A stretch of 64,000 nt of DNA, taken from contig CAIIXF020000006.1 of the NCBI GenBank assembly GCA_903813345.2, positions 13,708,348 to 13,772,347 of the forward strand. The letters run 5' to 3'. The position numbers and the translations under genes are program-made. Under the pieces are notes generated by a model, which had not been told where the DNA came from, ran no database searches, and saw only the letters and a list, made by a program, of their open reading frames with translations. This stretch comes from Owenia fusiformis. Lineage: Eukaryota > Annelida > Polychaeta > Sabellida > Oweniidae. Positions 23,168 through 35,736 of this stretch are shown in pieces; the stretch's first letter is position 1; each line of letters begins with the position of its first letter.

Positions 23168-23724
23168 ACTAGATACACAATTTACATATTTTAGAATATT
23201 AGCTTCAGTATGATCCATTCCAGATAATAAGGAGTGATTTGTTTGTTTCTTGTTTGATAAATTGCTTGTATATGGGTGGTTGTTTGGCTGTACAGAGGAG
23301 CCACATATGTAAAATGTGAAGAGCATATCCTATTGTCTCCCAAAGAAGAGGAATGACAAGCTAATGTCTGGATGTGATAATCATCAATGGTGTTTTTATG
23401 GCAACATCTGTCTCTATACAGTGCTCCCCTCTTGTGTCATTTTCCAGCACTAATATTCCATATTCCTCCCCTGCTTCCTAACAAGGATACAGTCAGTATT
23501 AAATTAATGGAGATATACTGATCATTACATTATTCATTTATAATTGACAATAAGATCCTTTTCCATTAGTGCTGTACATTACATAAATCTTTCTATTGTA
23601 AAGTAATGAGAGAATTTTCTTTCCTTCAACAACCGATGAGCAAATTACTTAGCTTGTATTCAATTACCCTGCGTGCAGAGTCTAGTTAAACTACACTCTG
23701 CCTAGTAGAGACCATATTACAGTT

Positions 23725-23964
23725 TAGTAGCCCCGCCCCCACGACGGGTACCGGTGACAGTTTGGGTAATAAATCACTTCTGACCTACGCGCTGACCTTT
23801 CTTCCACCAATCAGCGAGCTTGAAGAAACATACGCCTAATGCGTTCTAAATAAATATGCGTGTGTCATTGGTCAATTCCGGGCTCAACGATGACGTCAGA
23901 AGGAATGACCATATATAGAATGTCGGTCAAATTTGGCCGACGAACACTGATTGGCGCGGTGAGT
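23725..23964 (+). promoter_or_regulatory. Promoter-like cluster with possible first-exon donor
   Basis: In a patch clearly richer in GC than its surroundings are CCCCGCCCCC (23731-23740), CCAAT (23807-23811), inverted ATTGG (23867 and 23950), a perfect CRE TGACGTCA (23891-23898) and TATATAG (about 23912-23918). GTGAGT at 23959 could be the donor of a very short first exon. This arrangement matches a TATA/CRE/CCAAT promoter reading to the right. No coding exon downstream could be tied to it. It could instead be a transposon-borne promoter. Confidence 0.4.
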
Positions 23965-24064
23965 TCACAGGTTTATTTTAGTTTGAAAGAGTTAAGACGT
24001 AGCTCTCTTTTAAGAAGTGAAGTCAAACGAATGCAAAGGGTAGTATTCAATGTTTTTTGAGTCA

Positions 24065-25330
24065 GCATGTATCTCCTCCCTCCTGCAATGCCAAAAAGGA
24101 CTCGAACGTTCTACCAAGTTACTTTTTAAGAAATTTTTGGTGAAGAATAAACTTGATCAAACTACATGAACATGTATAATATTGAGTCTTATGTATATTG
24201 TATAGCCCAAGGAAATGCCTCAAATCTTGTGATGTTCCTCTATTCTTTTGCATCAATACATGGGATCAATTTTGTGTAATAACATGAACACATGAATTGA
24301 ATTTAAAAATGATATGGAGTAAGAACAAATGAATTTATTTTTCTAGTTCTAGTTTTTGAACTATGAATGAGACTTCGATCATATGAAATATATAGAAGAC
24401 CTAGAGTGACACATATTCAACTTCAAAATATTTGTCCTTATTTAACAAATAAACAGCGATCAAATTCCAAAACCTGAAAAAATATTCTTGATGAGAACTC
24501 AAGCCCTGGATGTTTTAATAATATAATACAATGTTTCTCTGTCAAAAGATCTAATTCCTACTACTGTGTGATTGATCTATCTTATATTTGATATCATTAA
24601 TAGTAATAGACTACTGTTCTTATAGGGCGCCATAACTCATACTTCATACCTGTCTATTTTTATTTTTCTAATTTCTTTTGAGGGTTTAGTTTATATTGTT
24701 AACATATAAAATATCATGTGATTTTATATTTTGGTTATTTCATGGGTGGCCATGGATTCCAGATGATTCAAACCACAGATTCTAGCACTAATCAAACGCA
24801 TATTTCCCATGCGTGATCTGGGGGTTTTCCTCCAGCTTTTCCCTCATGAAAATATATATTTATTGTTTTAATGTAAAATATATATAGAATTTAATTTGCT
24901 TTGGCTTGACTTTTGGTATAAGTGGAATATATTATTTACGGATATCTCTTATTGAGTGTCTAATGTCATTTAAATAGAAATTAAATTTCCAATAAATTAG
25001 TTAAAGGTTCATTATGAGAAGCTGAATTTAACATAGCCCCTTCCATATGCCCCTCTCATATCACCAGTACTACAGAATTACTAAAAAATGTTTGGATTTA
25101 ACACCTGCAATATTGGAATAACCTACAAATTGAAATCATATTTTAAATGAAGCTATAACACCCTTCACATGTTTTAACACCCCCTTGAAGGCATTATAAT
25201 GACAGAAACAGTGTGCCTAAGCTCACAACACCAAGCTTAATTGGGGTTTGATTAAAACCATATAAAACAATAACGAAGCGAAACCATACTTTAAACATAT
25301 CACTTCACTTTCATATAGTCCAAGAAGTTC
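24065..25330. other. Non-coding stretch
   Basis: AT-rich sequence without open frames of interest, splice-bounded segments or recognisable transposon ends. Confidence 0.5.
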
Positions 25331-25335
25331 AACTA

Positions 25336-25505
25336 TATTTAATTGTAAAAGACTTGTGCATCTTTCCTTAATTTAATTGTAAAAGACGTGTGCGTCTTTC
25401 CTTAATTTAATTGTTAAAAGACTTGTGCATCTTTCCATATTTTAATTTTAAAAGACTTGTGCATCTTTCCTTAATTTAATTGTAAAAGACTTGTGCATCT
25501 TTCCT
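25336..25505 (+). repeat. 34-bp minisatellite, five copies
   Basis: The unit AATTGTAAAAGACTTGTGCA followed by TCTTTCCTTAATTT repeats at 34, 35, 34 and 34 bases. Copy 2 differs as GACGTGTGCGTC. Confidence 0.9.
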
Positions 25506-26219
25506 TTGCTATTGTAGGCCATTATCTCATCACCATGCCTGTCCTTCTGTCTCTAATCACTGTCATCTATATTACATTTCCATCCTAAAACAAAAAATTA
25601 AGAATAAGGACATGCAGAGCTGTTTAAATTAAATTATTTCATATGGTTGAAAAATATAATCAGATCTCCCTCTGCCACCCACTTGCCAAATATTTCAACC
25701 AGTAGGATCTCCCCTGATTAATCTCTCCCTGGGGTTTCTCAAACTAAATATTACCCAAAAACTCAGATCACGTATCAAAAATGATATGTTATTCTATTGT
25801 GAGCACTTATTGTGTATACGTTCAATTGTTTATTTACCTTTAAAATGGTTTGCTTTAGTTTTGTTAACATGTTTGTGATACAGCTAGTAATATACCACTT
25901 TATGGGACATTCCATTGGGTCACATGTTAAACATATGTGTGTGAAGTCATAGAAAAGAATTCTCCCAGAAAAAATAAAACTGATGGATGACTTTTTAAAC
26001 AGTTATGAAAAGAATTTAAGAAGTTTATATCATTTTCAGACATTTGTTATTTTGTGTTTTTCTGATGCTGCCCTGTTGGAATATTTTCAATGTTTGATAC
26101 AGTGAAACTTGTAAAGTGGAACACCTCTGTTAGTGGAATACTTTTCAGAGTCCCAAGGCCAAATTGAATAAATGTTAAATGAACCCAGGCCTGTCAACTT
26201 GGGAACACCTAACATGAGT

Positions 26220-26312
26220 GACTTACAAATGTTGTAAAATGCGTGACTTCAAATTTTCCAGCAAATGCGTGACAAATACGCAAATTGCAGGACAGTTGGA
26301 CGGCCTCTGAAC
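26220..26312 (+). repeat. Dispersed repeat R4, copy 1
   Basis: CAGCAAATGCGTGACAAATA followed by CGCAAATTGCAGGACAGTTGG is shared with 36165-36215 (+) and, inverted, 60935-61080. Confidence 0.6.
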
Positions 26313-26319
26313 CTCTATT

Positions 26320-27255
26320 AGTGAAACACCTAAAAAGTCCTATTTACCATGGATTTTGGGTCTATGAACAAGAAATAACAACAAAAGGAATGAAATAAAC
26401 AGAGGACATGTACTTTTGATTGCATAAATGTATCAGATAATGAGGCATTCATTCTTTTGGGAATGTAAATTGCAACATCAAACAGAATAAAGATGCAAAA
26501 TAATAGGCCAATTTAAGGCCATCATATCCTCTAGGAATCCAGACAGGTGAATCCAACTCTGTCCAGGCTACTAAAACAGCGTGTTCCTACCCCTCATTAA
26601 CATCATTCACATTTCTCACACTGCAGATCTATCTTTGAGGAATCTTGAATGCTTTTTGATTCCTTATCCATTTACATTTTGAGACAAAATGGTGCCCAAC
26701 CCTAAAAAATTATTACAGGGCTTTCTGCAAAATTCAGCATCATTTTTGCAAAGTGCAAGGGGAACTTCAGAAAATCACAAACAAACCCCAACAAAACATT
26801 TTAAACGTTAAACTAATTCACCACACTCTACAGTATAGGCCAAAAAAATTAAACATGAATTTAAACAATTCAAAATAAAAATATCATAAGTTATAGAAAA
26901 ATACATGCCTGAGAAGTATACAGTATTTCATTTGCAGGTAGGGGTATCATGCTCAGGAAGTGGAGACACAGTAATTCTAAGCTAATGTATTGTCTGATAG
27001 AAGTTGTGAACATCATATGTTATATAGATGAGCACACTATCTATCTGCCTCGTTATATCTACTCTTCTCCCAGGGTCATATCTTATTTATACTGTGCTAG
27101 AAACGGAAGCAATTTAGGTAGAGATGTGCTTTATTAATTTTGCATAAATGATTACATATAATCACAATCTGGAAAAATATGCTGAGTGATATCTGTTTTT
27201 TGTCATTAATATGATTGTGTAATTTATAAGGTGTGTTGTTTTTAGCTTTATTGAT
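26320..27255. other. Non-coding stretch
   Basis: No supported gene or element; short open frames only. Confidence 0.45.
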
Positions 27256-27411
27256 ACCTGCATGTTATATTATATTATACTGTATTATATTATATTGTAT
27301 TATATTATATATTATATTATGTATTATATTATATTGTATTATATTATATATTATATATTATATTGTATTATATTATAATATATTGTATTATATTATATTA
27401 CATTTTATATC
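27256..27411. repeat. AT-rich simple repeat (TATTATAT/TATTGTAT)
   Basis: Imperfect repeats of TATTATATTATATTGTAT over about 150 bases. The overlapping Ile/Tyr/Cys-rich open frame is an artefact of this. Confidence 0.9.
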
Positions 27412-28255
27412 ACATCTCCTGAAAGAAAAGCTCATCTGTACTTTTTAGCAATTAACTTTTACCAATATGACAGTGATAATTCGGGTCCTGATAATATTAC
27501 GAAAATACTCTTTACTAATTCTAAGTATTTGTTCTAATTCCACTCTTTTCCACTCTATTTCCCATTTTCAACAATAACTACCATGACTTTTTCCATAGAT
27601 TGAATCAAGATATAACTAGGCAGCTCTGGTAGCATCTGGGTTACATTAAAACAACCCCATGCCTAAGATAAATATTATTTCTGAAAAGTCACCCAGCAAC
27701 AAAGTTATCATTTTTGCTTCTCAGCTCATTGATTCTACATTTGAGGATTTATTTTCAGTCTGAGGGTCACTGTGACTTGACCCCTTGAATTTTTCTAATT
27801 AAGGATCAGGGGTAATTTTGAAGGGATCACACATGAAGTTTTAATTTAATAATCATTAAGAATAAGATATGCCTCGACAGAGTAGTCACAGCAAGGTGAA
27901 ATATTATGAAATTTTTAGCCTCCCAACTAACTACCATGGTGCTTTAGCAACCTTTTGAACTCTAAGAAATAGATGAAATTCAACAGAAATAAGTTTGAAC
28001 TTGGCAAGTTTGACCCAAATTCAGACAGTGTTTATCACACATTTCTCCACTTAATTATTAATTGATGATATAAAAGATTTTTTTATCAGGAACATATTTT
28101 ATTGTTTATTATGATGTTTATTCTTTGGTACCTTGTTTAAAAAGCTGCTAAAATTGTCTAAGTGCCACTCTCTTTAAACTTCAATGTGAATTTCAAATAA
28201 CGTGTTGCACAATTGCTACTTTCGGTGTTCCAAATTAAGGTACTGCCTGTAGTAC
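27412..28255. other. Non-coding stretch
   Basis: Nothing recognisable beyond AT-rich single-copy sequence. Confidence 0.45.
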
Positions 28256-28263
28256 TACTACAT

Positions 28264-28612
28264 ACAGTAAAACCTTTATATAGTAAACACCTATAGATCC
28301 ACAAAAAGGTGTTCACTAATTGTAGGTGTTCACTATAAAGAGATGATTTTATACAGATGGTAAAGGTAGTGTCCCAAATTAAGATAAGAAAGTGCCTGTA
28401 GTACATACAGTAAAACCTGTATATAGTGAACACCTATGGAGCCACAAAAAGGTGTTCACTGATTGTAGGTTTTCACAAAAAGAGGTGATTTTTACAGAGA
28501 GTGGTGCCTGTAGTGCATACAGTAAAACTTATATCTAGTGAACACCTATAGATCCACAAAAAAGTGTTCACTGATTGTAGGTGTTCACTACAAAAAGGTG
28601 ATTTTATACAGA
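28264..28612. repeat. Triplicated CAGTAAAACC hairpin unit
   Basis: Three direct units begin ACAGTAAAACCTTTATATAG (28266), ACAGTAAAACCTGTATATAG (28408) and ACAGTAAAACTTATATCTAG (28520). Each holds AACACCTATAG/GGAKCCACAAAAAGGTGTTCACT hairpin potential and ends in a GTGATTTTATACAG-like segment. Related to the ends of the 9501-10460 element. Confidence 0.7.
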
Positions 28613-29241
28613 GTCAAAGTGATGTTCAAAATCAAGAAACTGGCTGTAGTACAGTATACATATCATAATAATGTACTGTAGTGTATAAATCATAATTCGA
28701 ATTCCCTAATAGCTTGTATTATACATTGGTATATCATCCAGAGAAAATGCTGGTATTTCTTAACTAACCAATGTTTAGGTTTAGTTCAACTGTTAAAATG
28801 GACTAAACCCAGTTTTTAGGGTTTTCGTAAAACACCGACCGCCGACCACCGACAAGTCACTCTCCACAGTTGGGTACATGTGGTCGGTGGTCGGCTGACG
28901 GTCTTTTACATAAAGATGAAAAAATGCAAAATTAGAAGTAAAACTAAAACTGGGAATCCAATGACTATAGTACCTTTACTAGGTCGTGATTTAAAAACGT
29001 ATAATTATCATTTCAAATCACGATGAAAACGTTACATTGTCGTGGTGTATAATGTCATATTTTTAAGTGATGTTTCAGTTGTTAGAAGACCAATTTCATC
29101 CTGGTTAGTCACTTTGGAAAAAAACGCACGTAACATTGCATTAAGTTCATTCTTCATTCATATGAAACGCAATAACAAAAACACACAAACATCGTCGATG
29201 TTGACGTCGTAACGTTATGTTTGATTTCTCAGTTGTTAAAC

Positions 29242-29967
29242 CACCCTTGGTATACGCAGCTAACGAAAATTGACCGGTACGGGTCAAAAGCTGGACCGGT
29301 ACGGGTTAACGTTTTTTTGAATTTAAAACAGCCATAACTTGCTCAATATTGACTTCCTCGTGTCTAATTTGAAATATATGATGCCTCCCGATGCTGTTAA
29401 GTACCCCAATTTTTTACAGATTTTTAAACGGACCAAAACTCTCTAAATGCGCATTTATGCTCTTTTCTCTCGAGAATTTCATCCTGCTTGCAGCGAGAAG
29501 ACGGACCGGTTCGGGGCAATCTGCTTGCAGCGAGAAGACGGACCGGTTCGGGGCAATAGCTGATGAAATTCTTTGTCACAAAGTTTGGCATTTTTTATAA
29601 AATCAAACGCGCGTCATTGAAACTCACAAGATGTAAATAGCATGTCATTTACATCATACCTTGATGGGGAAAAATAGATCTTATATGTTAGAAGTACTAA
29701 ATAAAAGTTATCGTGAAAATGAGACAGTCATTCTCGAGAAAAAAGAGCATAAATGCGCATTTAGAGAGTTTTGGTCCGTTTAAAAATCTGTAAAAAATTG
29801 GGGTACTTAAAAGCATCGGGAGGCATCATATATTTCAAATTAGACACGAGGAAGTCAATATTGAGCAAGTTATGGCTATTTTAAATTCAAATAAAACCGT
29901 TAACCCGTACCGGTCCAGCTTTTGACCCGTACCGGTCAATTTTCGTTAGCTGCGTATACCAAGGGTG
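29242..29967. mobile_element. Long-arm foldback element nested in the 28819-30476 element
   Basis: Arms of about 240 bases (29242-29480 and 29730-29967) are almost perfect inverted copies, starting CACCCTTGGTATACGCAGC and containing two GACCGGTACGGGT/ACCCGTACCGGTC motifs. TAAAC flanks both sides (29237-29241 and 29968-29972), an apparent 5-bp duplication. The central loop carries a 37-bp direct duplication (next entry). Confidence 0.88.
29481..29556 (+). repeat. 37-bp tandem duplication in the foldback loop
   Basis: CTGCTTGCAGCGAGAAGACG followed by GACCGGTTCGGGGCAAT occurs twice head to tail, identical by eye. Confidence 0.9.
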
Positions 29968-31069
29968 TAAACGTCAACTGGTAAAAACTACATTTGATAT
30001 GACAAAAAAAAGCTTTCTAATGGTACTGAAATGGTAAGTCACTTTTAATCCCGATAAGAGAACGCATGTAACATTATATCGTGTTCAGTATTCAGTAGGC
30101 TATGACGATAACAAATCATTTTTGTTTCGAAATTGTTAAATTTCAGTAAAAAATTAGGATAGATTCCCGTAAAAACGATAGGTTGGTTAATGATAGGTTA
30201 GGACCTAAGGCAGGGCAATTAATCGAGAGGAGACGGTCATGACCAATTTGTTTGCTTGCCATTCGTTGCAAGGTACAAAATCGGTAAAAAACGTTGCCTA
30301 GTCCAACGATTGACATTCAAAATCAAATTATTAATATTCTAAGGCTACAAATATGTTCGGTCTTTTACATGATATGGTCGGTCTTTTACACATTTTCTTC
30401 AAACCCTGTTTTGAGGCTACCAGTGGAAAACACCGACCGGTCGGTGGTCGGTGGGGTCAGTCTTTTCCGAAAACCCCAGTTTTTATCTCCAATCCTATTA
30501 AATGAAAAAGGCAATGATTTGTTTTAACATATCTCATCTCTTAACATCACAGCAGGAACATGATGAACATATCTTTTGAATGTTTATTTCTGTGATTACA
30601 TGGACCACTGTGAATTACACTCAAACCTGTAGAACTTTGGATAGCTTACAATATACAGTGTTAACAATTTATCATTCTCAGATGATTTTCAACGTGCTCA
30701 GGGATTCACACAAAAACAAACTTAATTTTGTGAGGGGGAGAGGGGATGGATTTTGATTTTATCAATGTTCATACTTATTTTGGAAATATGAATAAATGAC
30801 ATGTACATTTTGTTAATGGGTTAAACCAAAATAAATCCCTTAATCATTTGTGTTGAAAGAATTGAAGTTATCATAATATATCTGATCCAGTGGCGTATAC
30901 AGAAGTTGATTGAATGATAAAATAGCTAAAAAAGTGTTGATAATTTAATGCAGATCAAATTCCCATGCTTGTGATATATGCATATGTCCATAAGTTTGGA
31001 AGTCCACTTAATAGCATGCTCTAATTACCCTGTTTAAATTTAAATCTTCATTTTTTGTCAATTACAATA

Positions 31070-31220
31070 CAGTTAACCCTATCTTAGTAAACACCTCTCT
31101 CTAGTGAACACCTGTGATGAGTGAACACCACTTCAAGATACATTTTACATTGACTCCTGTATAAAATCCCCTCTCTGTAGTGAACACTTTTAGGTGTTCA
31201 CTATATACAGGTTTTACTGT
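31070..31220. mobile_element. Deleted derivative of the CAGTAAAACCTG element
   Basis: The left part (TAGTGAACACCTGTG, ACATTTTACATTGACTCCTG, AAAATCCCCT) matches about 9515-9610. It then joins directly to the right end (GGTGTTCACTATATACAGG and TTTTACTGTA). It is therefore an internally deleted MITE of the 9501-10460 family. Confidence 0.8.
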
Positions 31221-31825
31221 AGATCTGAAAATTGAACTTTTTTCCTATGACGTCTCTTAAATTTGATTTCCATATGGAAGTGGTATTGTTGGAAACTGCA
31301 ATGAGAGTTAATTGTGAGAGTTTGGATGCTGATAAGGGCCTCTTTATGCCCTAAAATCTTTTACAATGTTTATGGATAATACAACTATTTTGATTTTCAT
31401 TTAAGCATATACATGTATAACCTTTCCATGTGCATTTCTGATTCTTTTTTTTGTTTGTTGTTCATTTATAGTTCTCCTACATAGTTTATTTTTGTATGTG
31501 CTTGTTGTTTGATGAGAGACATGTGATGCCCCTCCCCTTCCCTCATAATTAGCCATATTATTAAACATGTACATTTTCTTCCAAGGGAAGGTATAAGGTA
31601 AAGTTCTTCAATTATGTGTGATAATATGTTTTGTATCATGTACTTCCTGTAGTTGCAATTATCTAATCTTGCATGCAAAGCTGTGTTCTACTTCAGTAAC
31701 TCTTCAACACTTGGGCTTCTTATTTTCTACAACAACATACAGATAAACAACATTCTTCATCTCATAAGCCTGTTTTGCAAAAGTAAATTGATCAGGATCT
31801 ATGATTTCTAATTATGTTTCACATT

Positions 31826-31982
31826 GTACAACCCCAATCCGCACTCTAAAATCACGGTACCGTACAGTACATTAAGAGTATGGTAAGGTACCGTTTGAGT
31901 ATGGCGCTGTTCACTGTTCACACAGTCCCATTTTAGTCTACTAAAATGGTACCATATGGTACTGTTGCAGATTGGTTGTGTT
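31826..31982. mobile_element. Small MITE-like inverted repeat
   Basis: ACAACCCCAATCCGCA at the left and TGCAGATTGGTTGTGTTA at the right are imperfect inverted termini. GGTACCGTACAGTAC and ATGGTACCATATGGTACTG add inner palindromes. Confidence 0.5.
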
Positions 31983-33735
31983 ACAAATGAGATATCATAG
32001 AAATAATTCACTTTTCCCAATGGTATTTGAATTGTTTTTTCAAACCAGCCCCCTCCCCATAGGTTTTTTATCCTAGATCAAAAACATTTAGCAATCTAAC
32101 CCCTATAAACAATGAAGCATATGAAATAGCTATAGATGATAAGTTCTGACTTATTGAGGGAGCTCATAGTATGCAGAATATAGTCTCCTCCGGGAGATGG
32201 CTGCTTATGCTCCTTTTTGGGAACCATGCTCCATGTTATTATATAACATTTCATCAACTCATGAGTGTGATACACCTCCCTGCATGTGTTCTTACTTATA
32301 ACCCATTGTTTGCAGAATGTATTGGACTGTGACGCAAAAATAAAGTCTTATGAAACATAATGTTTTTAGATTCTCTTTATCAGATAGAATTTAGATAAGT
32401 GGTAAGATGATATAACTGTACTGATGCCACGAAGCATGACCTTGCCAATGAAACACCCACAAATATGACATTCCATATTGCTTTCCAAGAGCAGTCTATC
32501 ATCATGGTTGTTTTGTATGTGATTTTCCTGTGATAAACATGGTTCTGGCCTCACCTTCTGCTTGTACTATAAATGAAATGTGATGACAACTTCAACCCAG
32601 GTGGTTATGATATGTTGTTTCAAACTTATCCCAAACCGAAACAACACTACCACTCTTTCTCTACATGTGAGGGTTGAGTCATTACAACTTGGGGATACTT
32701 TAATAATGAAATGTCATAGACCTTCATATGAAGACATTTCTATTTTTGGATTTAATAAGGTTGTTGTTAAACTTTGAAAGAGAGTCCTACTTTTTCTGAA
32801 ACAAAAATTAGAATAGACATCCAAGGATCGATGCGATGAGAGGAGCACTGAGACCAACTGTCAGTAACCATTTAAGAAGATCTGCTGCAAATAATCTTGT
32901 ATTGTGTTACACTGAGTATGTCAGAAATATTATTCCTCTTCATATTTGTGTCTAGAAAAATCTTCAGTGAGTTTTTATTACATGAATATGTAAAAGTGAA
33001 TCCAGGATAGACCATCCCAATGATATAATTTTTCAGATAGCTTCCCAAATGTGGGAAATTGGACTTCACATATGTATCTTCTACATTATTTATATTATTC
33101 TGTGCTTTTTCCAGGATTAGATATTTGAATTGAGGAATCTTTTGGATATAGCGCATGATTAAAAACTCTGAAATCAATTTGTTCAATGGTACCTCTTGGA
33201 CTTATTTCTTTTCTGTGTTTTATAAGTACTGGTCACTGGATGGTTGGTAGAAATTTAAAAAAATGGAATGTTAAAATTTGAATGCTTGATGACTAGAAAC
33301 AGGAATACTGAATCAGGAATACTTTTTCCATATCTAATTTCTCACTGTCACATGTTTTTTCTCCTTACAACACATTTCACATAATAATCAGTAATCCTTG
33401 GCTTTGTGTTCATCAATTATGAAATTGCAAAGAAATTGTCCTTGAAACTTACACTGACATCTTACGATATATTAATAGCAATCTTCACACAGAAAAGCCA
33501 TTAAATTGCAATAGGGTGTATGCTAGAATCTAGGTAAATGATATTCTCCACATTCAGGTATAAAAACAGTCATACCTGAATTGTTTTATGATTGGACACT
33601 TCTACGGGTTACATTTAGTATGTTCCACTAGATGAAATACAAATCGTAGGCTCAGCATTTTAGGAATTTAAAAACAATGGGATCAGGCAAGGATCAGGTA
33701 ATCTAAGGACATATATATATCTTTTATTGACTCTT
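31983..33735. other. Non-coding stretch
   Basis: No recognisable gene. A 104-codon open frame on the - strand (32872-33186) shows no family resemblance and is within chance expectation for DNA this AT-rich. Confidence 0.4.
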
Positions 33736-33990
33736 TAGATGTCATATCATGACATAGTAGTCACTAAGGTAGAGCAGTTCTTCCCATTGTCGAGTTGAAG
33801 AACTGGTATCTTTATCCTGACTAGAACCATAGACAATTCTAGCCAGCGCCAGCCTTTTATCGAGTTAGCAGCACTCTAGTAATCGCCAGTATAGGTCAGC
33901 AGTCATAGGTCAAAGACAAATCACAAGAAGTGCTGTGACCTGGGTTTGAACCCAAGACCTCTACTACATAATAACTAGCCAATATATATG
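33736..33990 (-). mobile_element. Possible tRNA-derived SINE, degraded
   Basis: Read on the - strand, TGGCTAGTTAT (about 33971-33981) resembles a tRNA A box and GGGTTCAAACCC (33942-33953) a B box, followed by CAGGTCACAGC. The A-to-B spacing is shorter than in a true tRNA and no cloverleaf can be formed. A SINE head with a deleted anticodon arm is therefore more likely than a tRNA gene. The body continues to about 33736. Confidence 0.4.
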
Positions 33991-35529
33991 TGAACGGAGA
34001 GAGTAAGAAAGATAACGATGGCACCTGCAAAGGAATAAACATTCAGGATAAACCTAGCACTTCAAAGAGAGTAAATATGCCAGGAAACACTACTTATACA
34101 TTTAACCACTGTATATAATGGAGAAAATCTTCAAAAGACCATGATTAGGGTGAATTTAACACCAGTTCCTACATGTTGTGACCAGATCAGAGAATAAGTC
34201 TATGTTTGACATTTTGACTCATCTCTGGTATTTTCCATGCCTATAGCCCCTTCAAGAGGCAATGAGTGCACTAAGTATGATGTTTGATGAACCTGTGAAA
34301 GGTTTCTAGAGGATGCTGACAGGTTTCTAAAATAATATTTTGGATTTAAGGTCAATTGTTCTGTTTTTCCTAAATAACTATTAAGGCAATTAGACTAAAA
34401 TGTTGAAAGGATGCACTACTTAAATGAGTATGTTAAAGTGGCAATAAAAGATAGAGAAAGTAAAATGTGTGATGCACATTTTTGTAGATAAATGGCTAGG
34501 TATCAGTTTGCACTCCTTTATTTAATACTAGAGTTCTTGGGGATTTTAGATGCAGAAAGATGCCCCCCCCCCTCCTTTTTCAATCAGAATCATAATAAAA
34601 TAAATAAAAATAAAATAAAAAATAAAAACATTTTGATATTTTGTTATGAGAAAGTCCATATCTCTGTAACCATAGGCTTATATGCTGAGTTAATTGTTTT
34701 CCATTCAAGCCATGAGAAATGATTTTTCAAAATGATTGTTTGGATTCCCATCTCAATTTCATACTCTGAGACGAAGAATGTAGTTTTCTTCAAGATGGGT
34801 GACTCAGACCGATGATGTGCTTTAATATCCTTTATTCTCCTCTAGCATTCATCAATTATCATCGCACAAGCTGAAAGCATGGATTTAATTTACAACTTTG
34901 CTAAATTAACAAAATACCACAAGTAATGCATTATTGGATGACTATCATTTAAAAGTGACATGACAATAATAAGTGTCACTCTGCCATAGGGAAATTAGAA
35001 TACACATTGTTTGTTGTGTTTCATAATACGTCCTTAATCAAAGAATAAAATGGCATTTAATTCAGCTTTTTATCTTCTTTTCATCATTTATTTTCATTTC
35101 ATTATGGATGCCAAAGGAGGCGTACAGGGTGATCTTACTGAGGCATTTATATGTGTTATTATGAGCAGTAATTATATTAACCAGTGGCAAATTGTTTACT
35201 CTAACATTTAACTTCCATGAACTTAAACCATTTTATTTGAAGAAACAAAGAAACAACAATCGTCACTGATTTGTCATTCATTAACAAAAATGGCCGATTT
35301 TCTCCTTTAACAATTATTGCCACCCAAAATTCATTTTCTTGTTTTTACTTTCAAGTGGCTTCCATAAAAGAGACATCCTCATCTTTCAGGAGGCTAATGG
35401 GCCTATTAGGAGAACTAGTATTAGCACTTTGTATATATGTAGATAACACTGGAGTAAACAGGTACTACCTGAACATGTGTTGCATAGAAAACAGAGTTGA
35501 AAAAGAGGAATTTACATGCTATTTGATAG
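33991..35529. other. Non-coding stretch
   Basis: Contains a C run (34563-34572) followed by (AAATA)-rich sequence at 34596-34629, possibly a retroelement tail. No exon supported. Confidence 0.4.
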
Positions 35530-35660
35530 GATATCAAATTTGTATGTGTTTATATTAATTGTATATATTGTAAATTATTACTGGGCCTCTTATCTAGGAA
35601 GACAGTTTTGTACTGATAGAGCTACCTAAAATAAATATAGTTTTCAAATCAAATCAAAGA
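35530..35660 (+). mobile_element. Possible LINE 3'-end fragment
   Basis: TTGTAAATTATTACTGGGCC, then AGACAGTTTTGTACTGATAG and AGCTACCTAAAATAAATA resembles the 3' tail of CR1/L2-like LINEs of marine invertebrates. The assignment rests on the conserved look of that tail only; no reverse transcriptase frame is attached. Confidence 0.35.
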
Positions 35661-35736
35661 TCTTTTGACAGATAATATATTTAAGATCCTGAACAATATA
35701 CATGTATTGGTAGATCAATTGTCATAGGCAATTTCA

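Larger units (their letters stand above)
28819..30476. mobile_element. Mutator/Foldback-like element with exact 9-bp target duplication
   Basis: GGGTTTTCGTAAAACACCGA at the left is inverted at the right as CCGAAAACCC, with (GAC)CGCCGACCACCGAC-type subrepeats just inside both ends. CAGTTTTTA flanks both sides (28810-28818 and 30477-30485), an exact 9-bp duplication typical of Mutator-like elements. GGTCTTTTACA motifs recur inside. No transposase frame is visible, so it is non-autonomous. A second element (29242-29967) is nested within it. Confidence 0.85.

Noticed and set aside
27233-27448. Hydrophobic Ile/Tyr/Cys frame suggesting a membrane protein
   Set aside because: Low-complexity TATTATAT repeat, no gene context.
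33936-33990. Functional tRNA gene
   Set aside because: A- and B-box-like motifs are too close, and no cloverleaf or anticodon arm can be formed.
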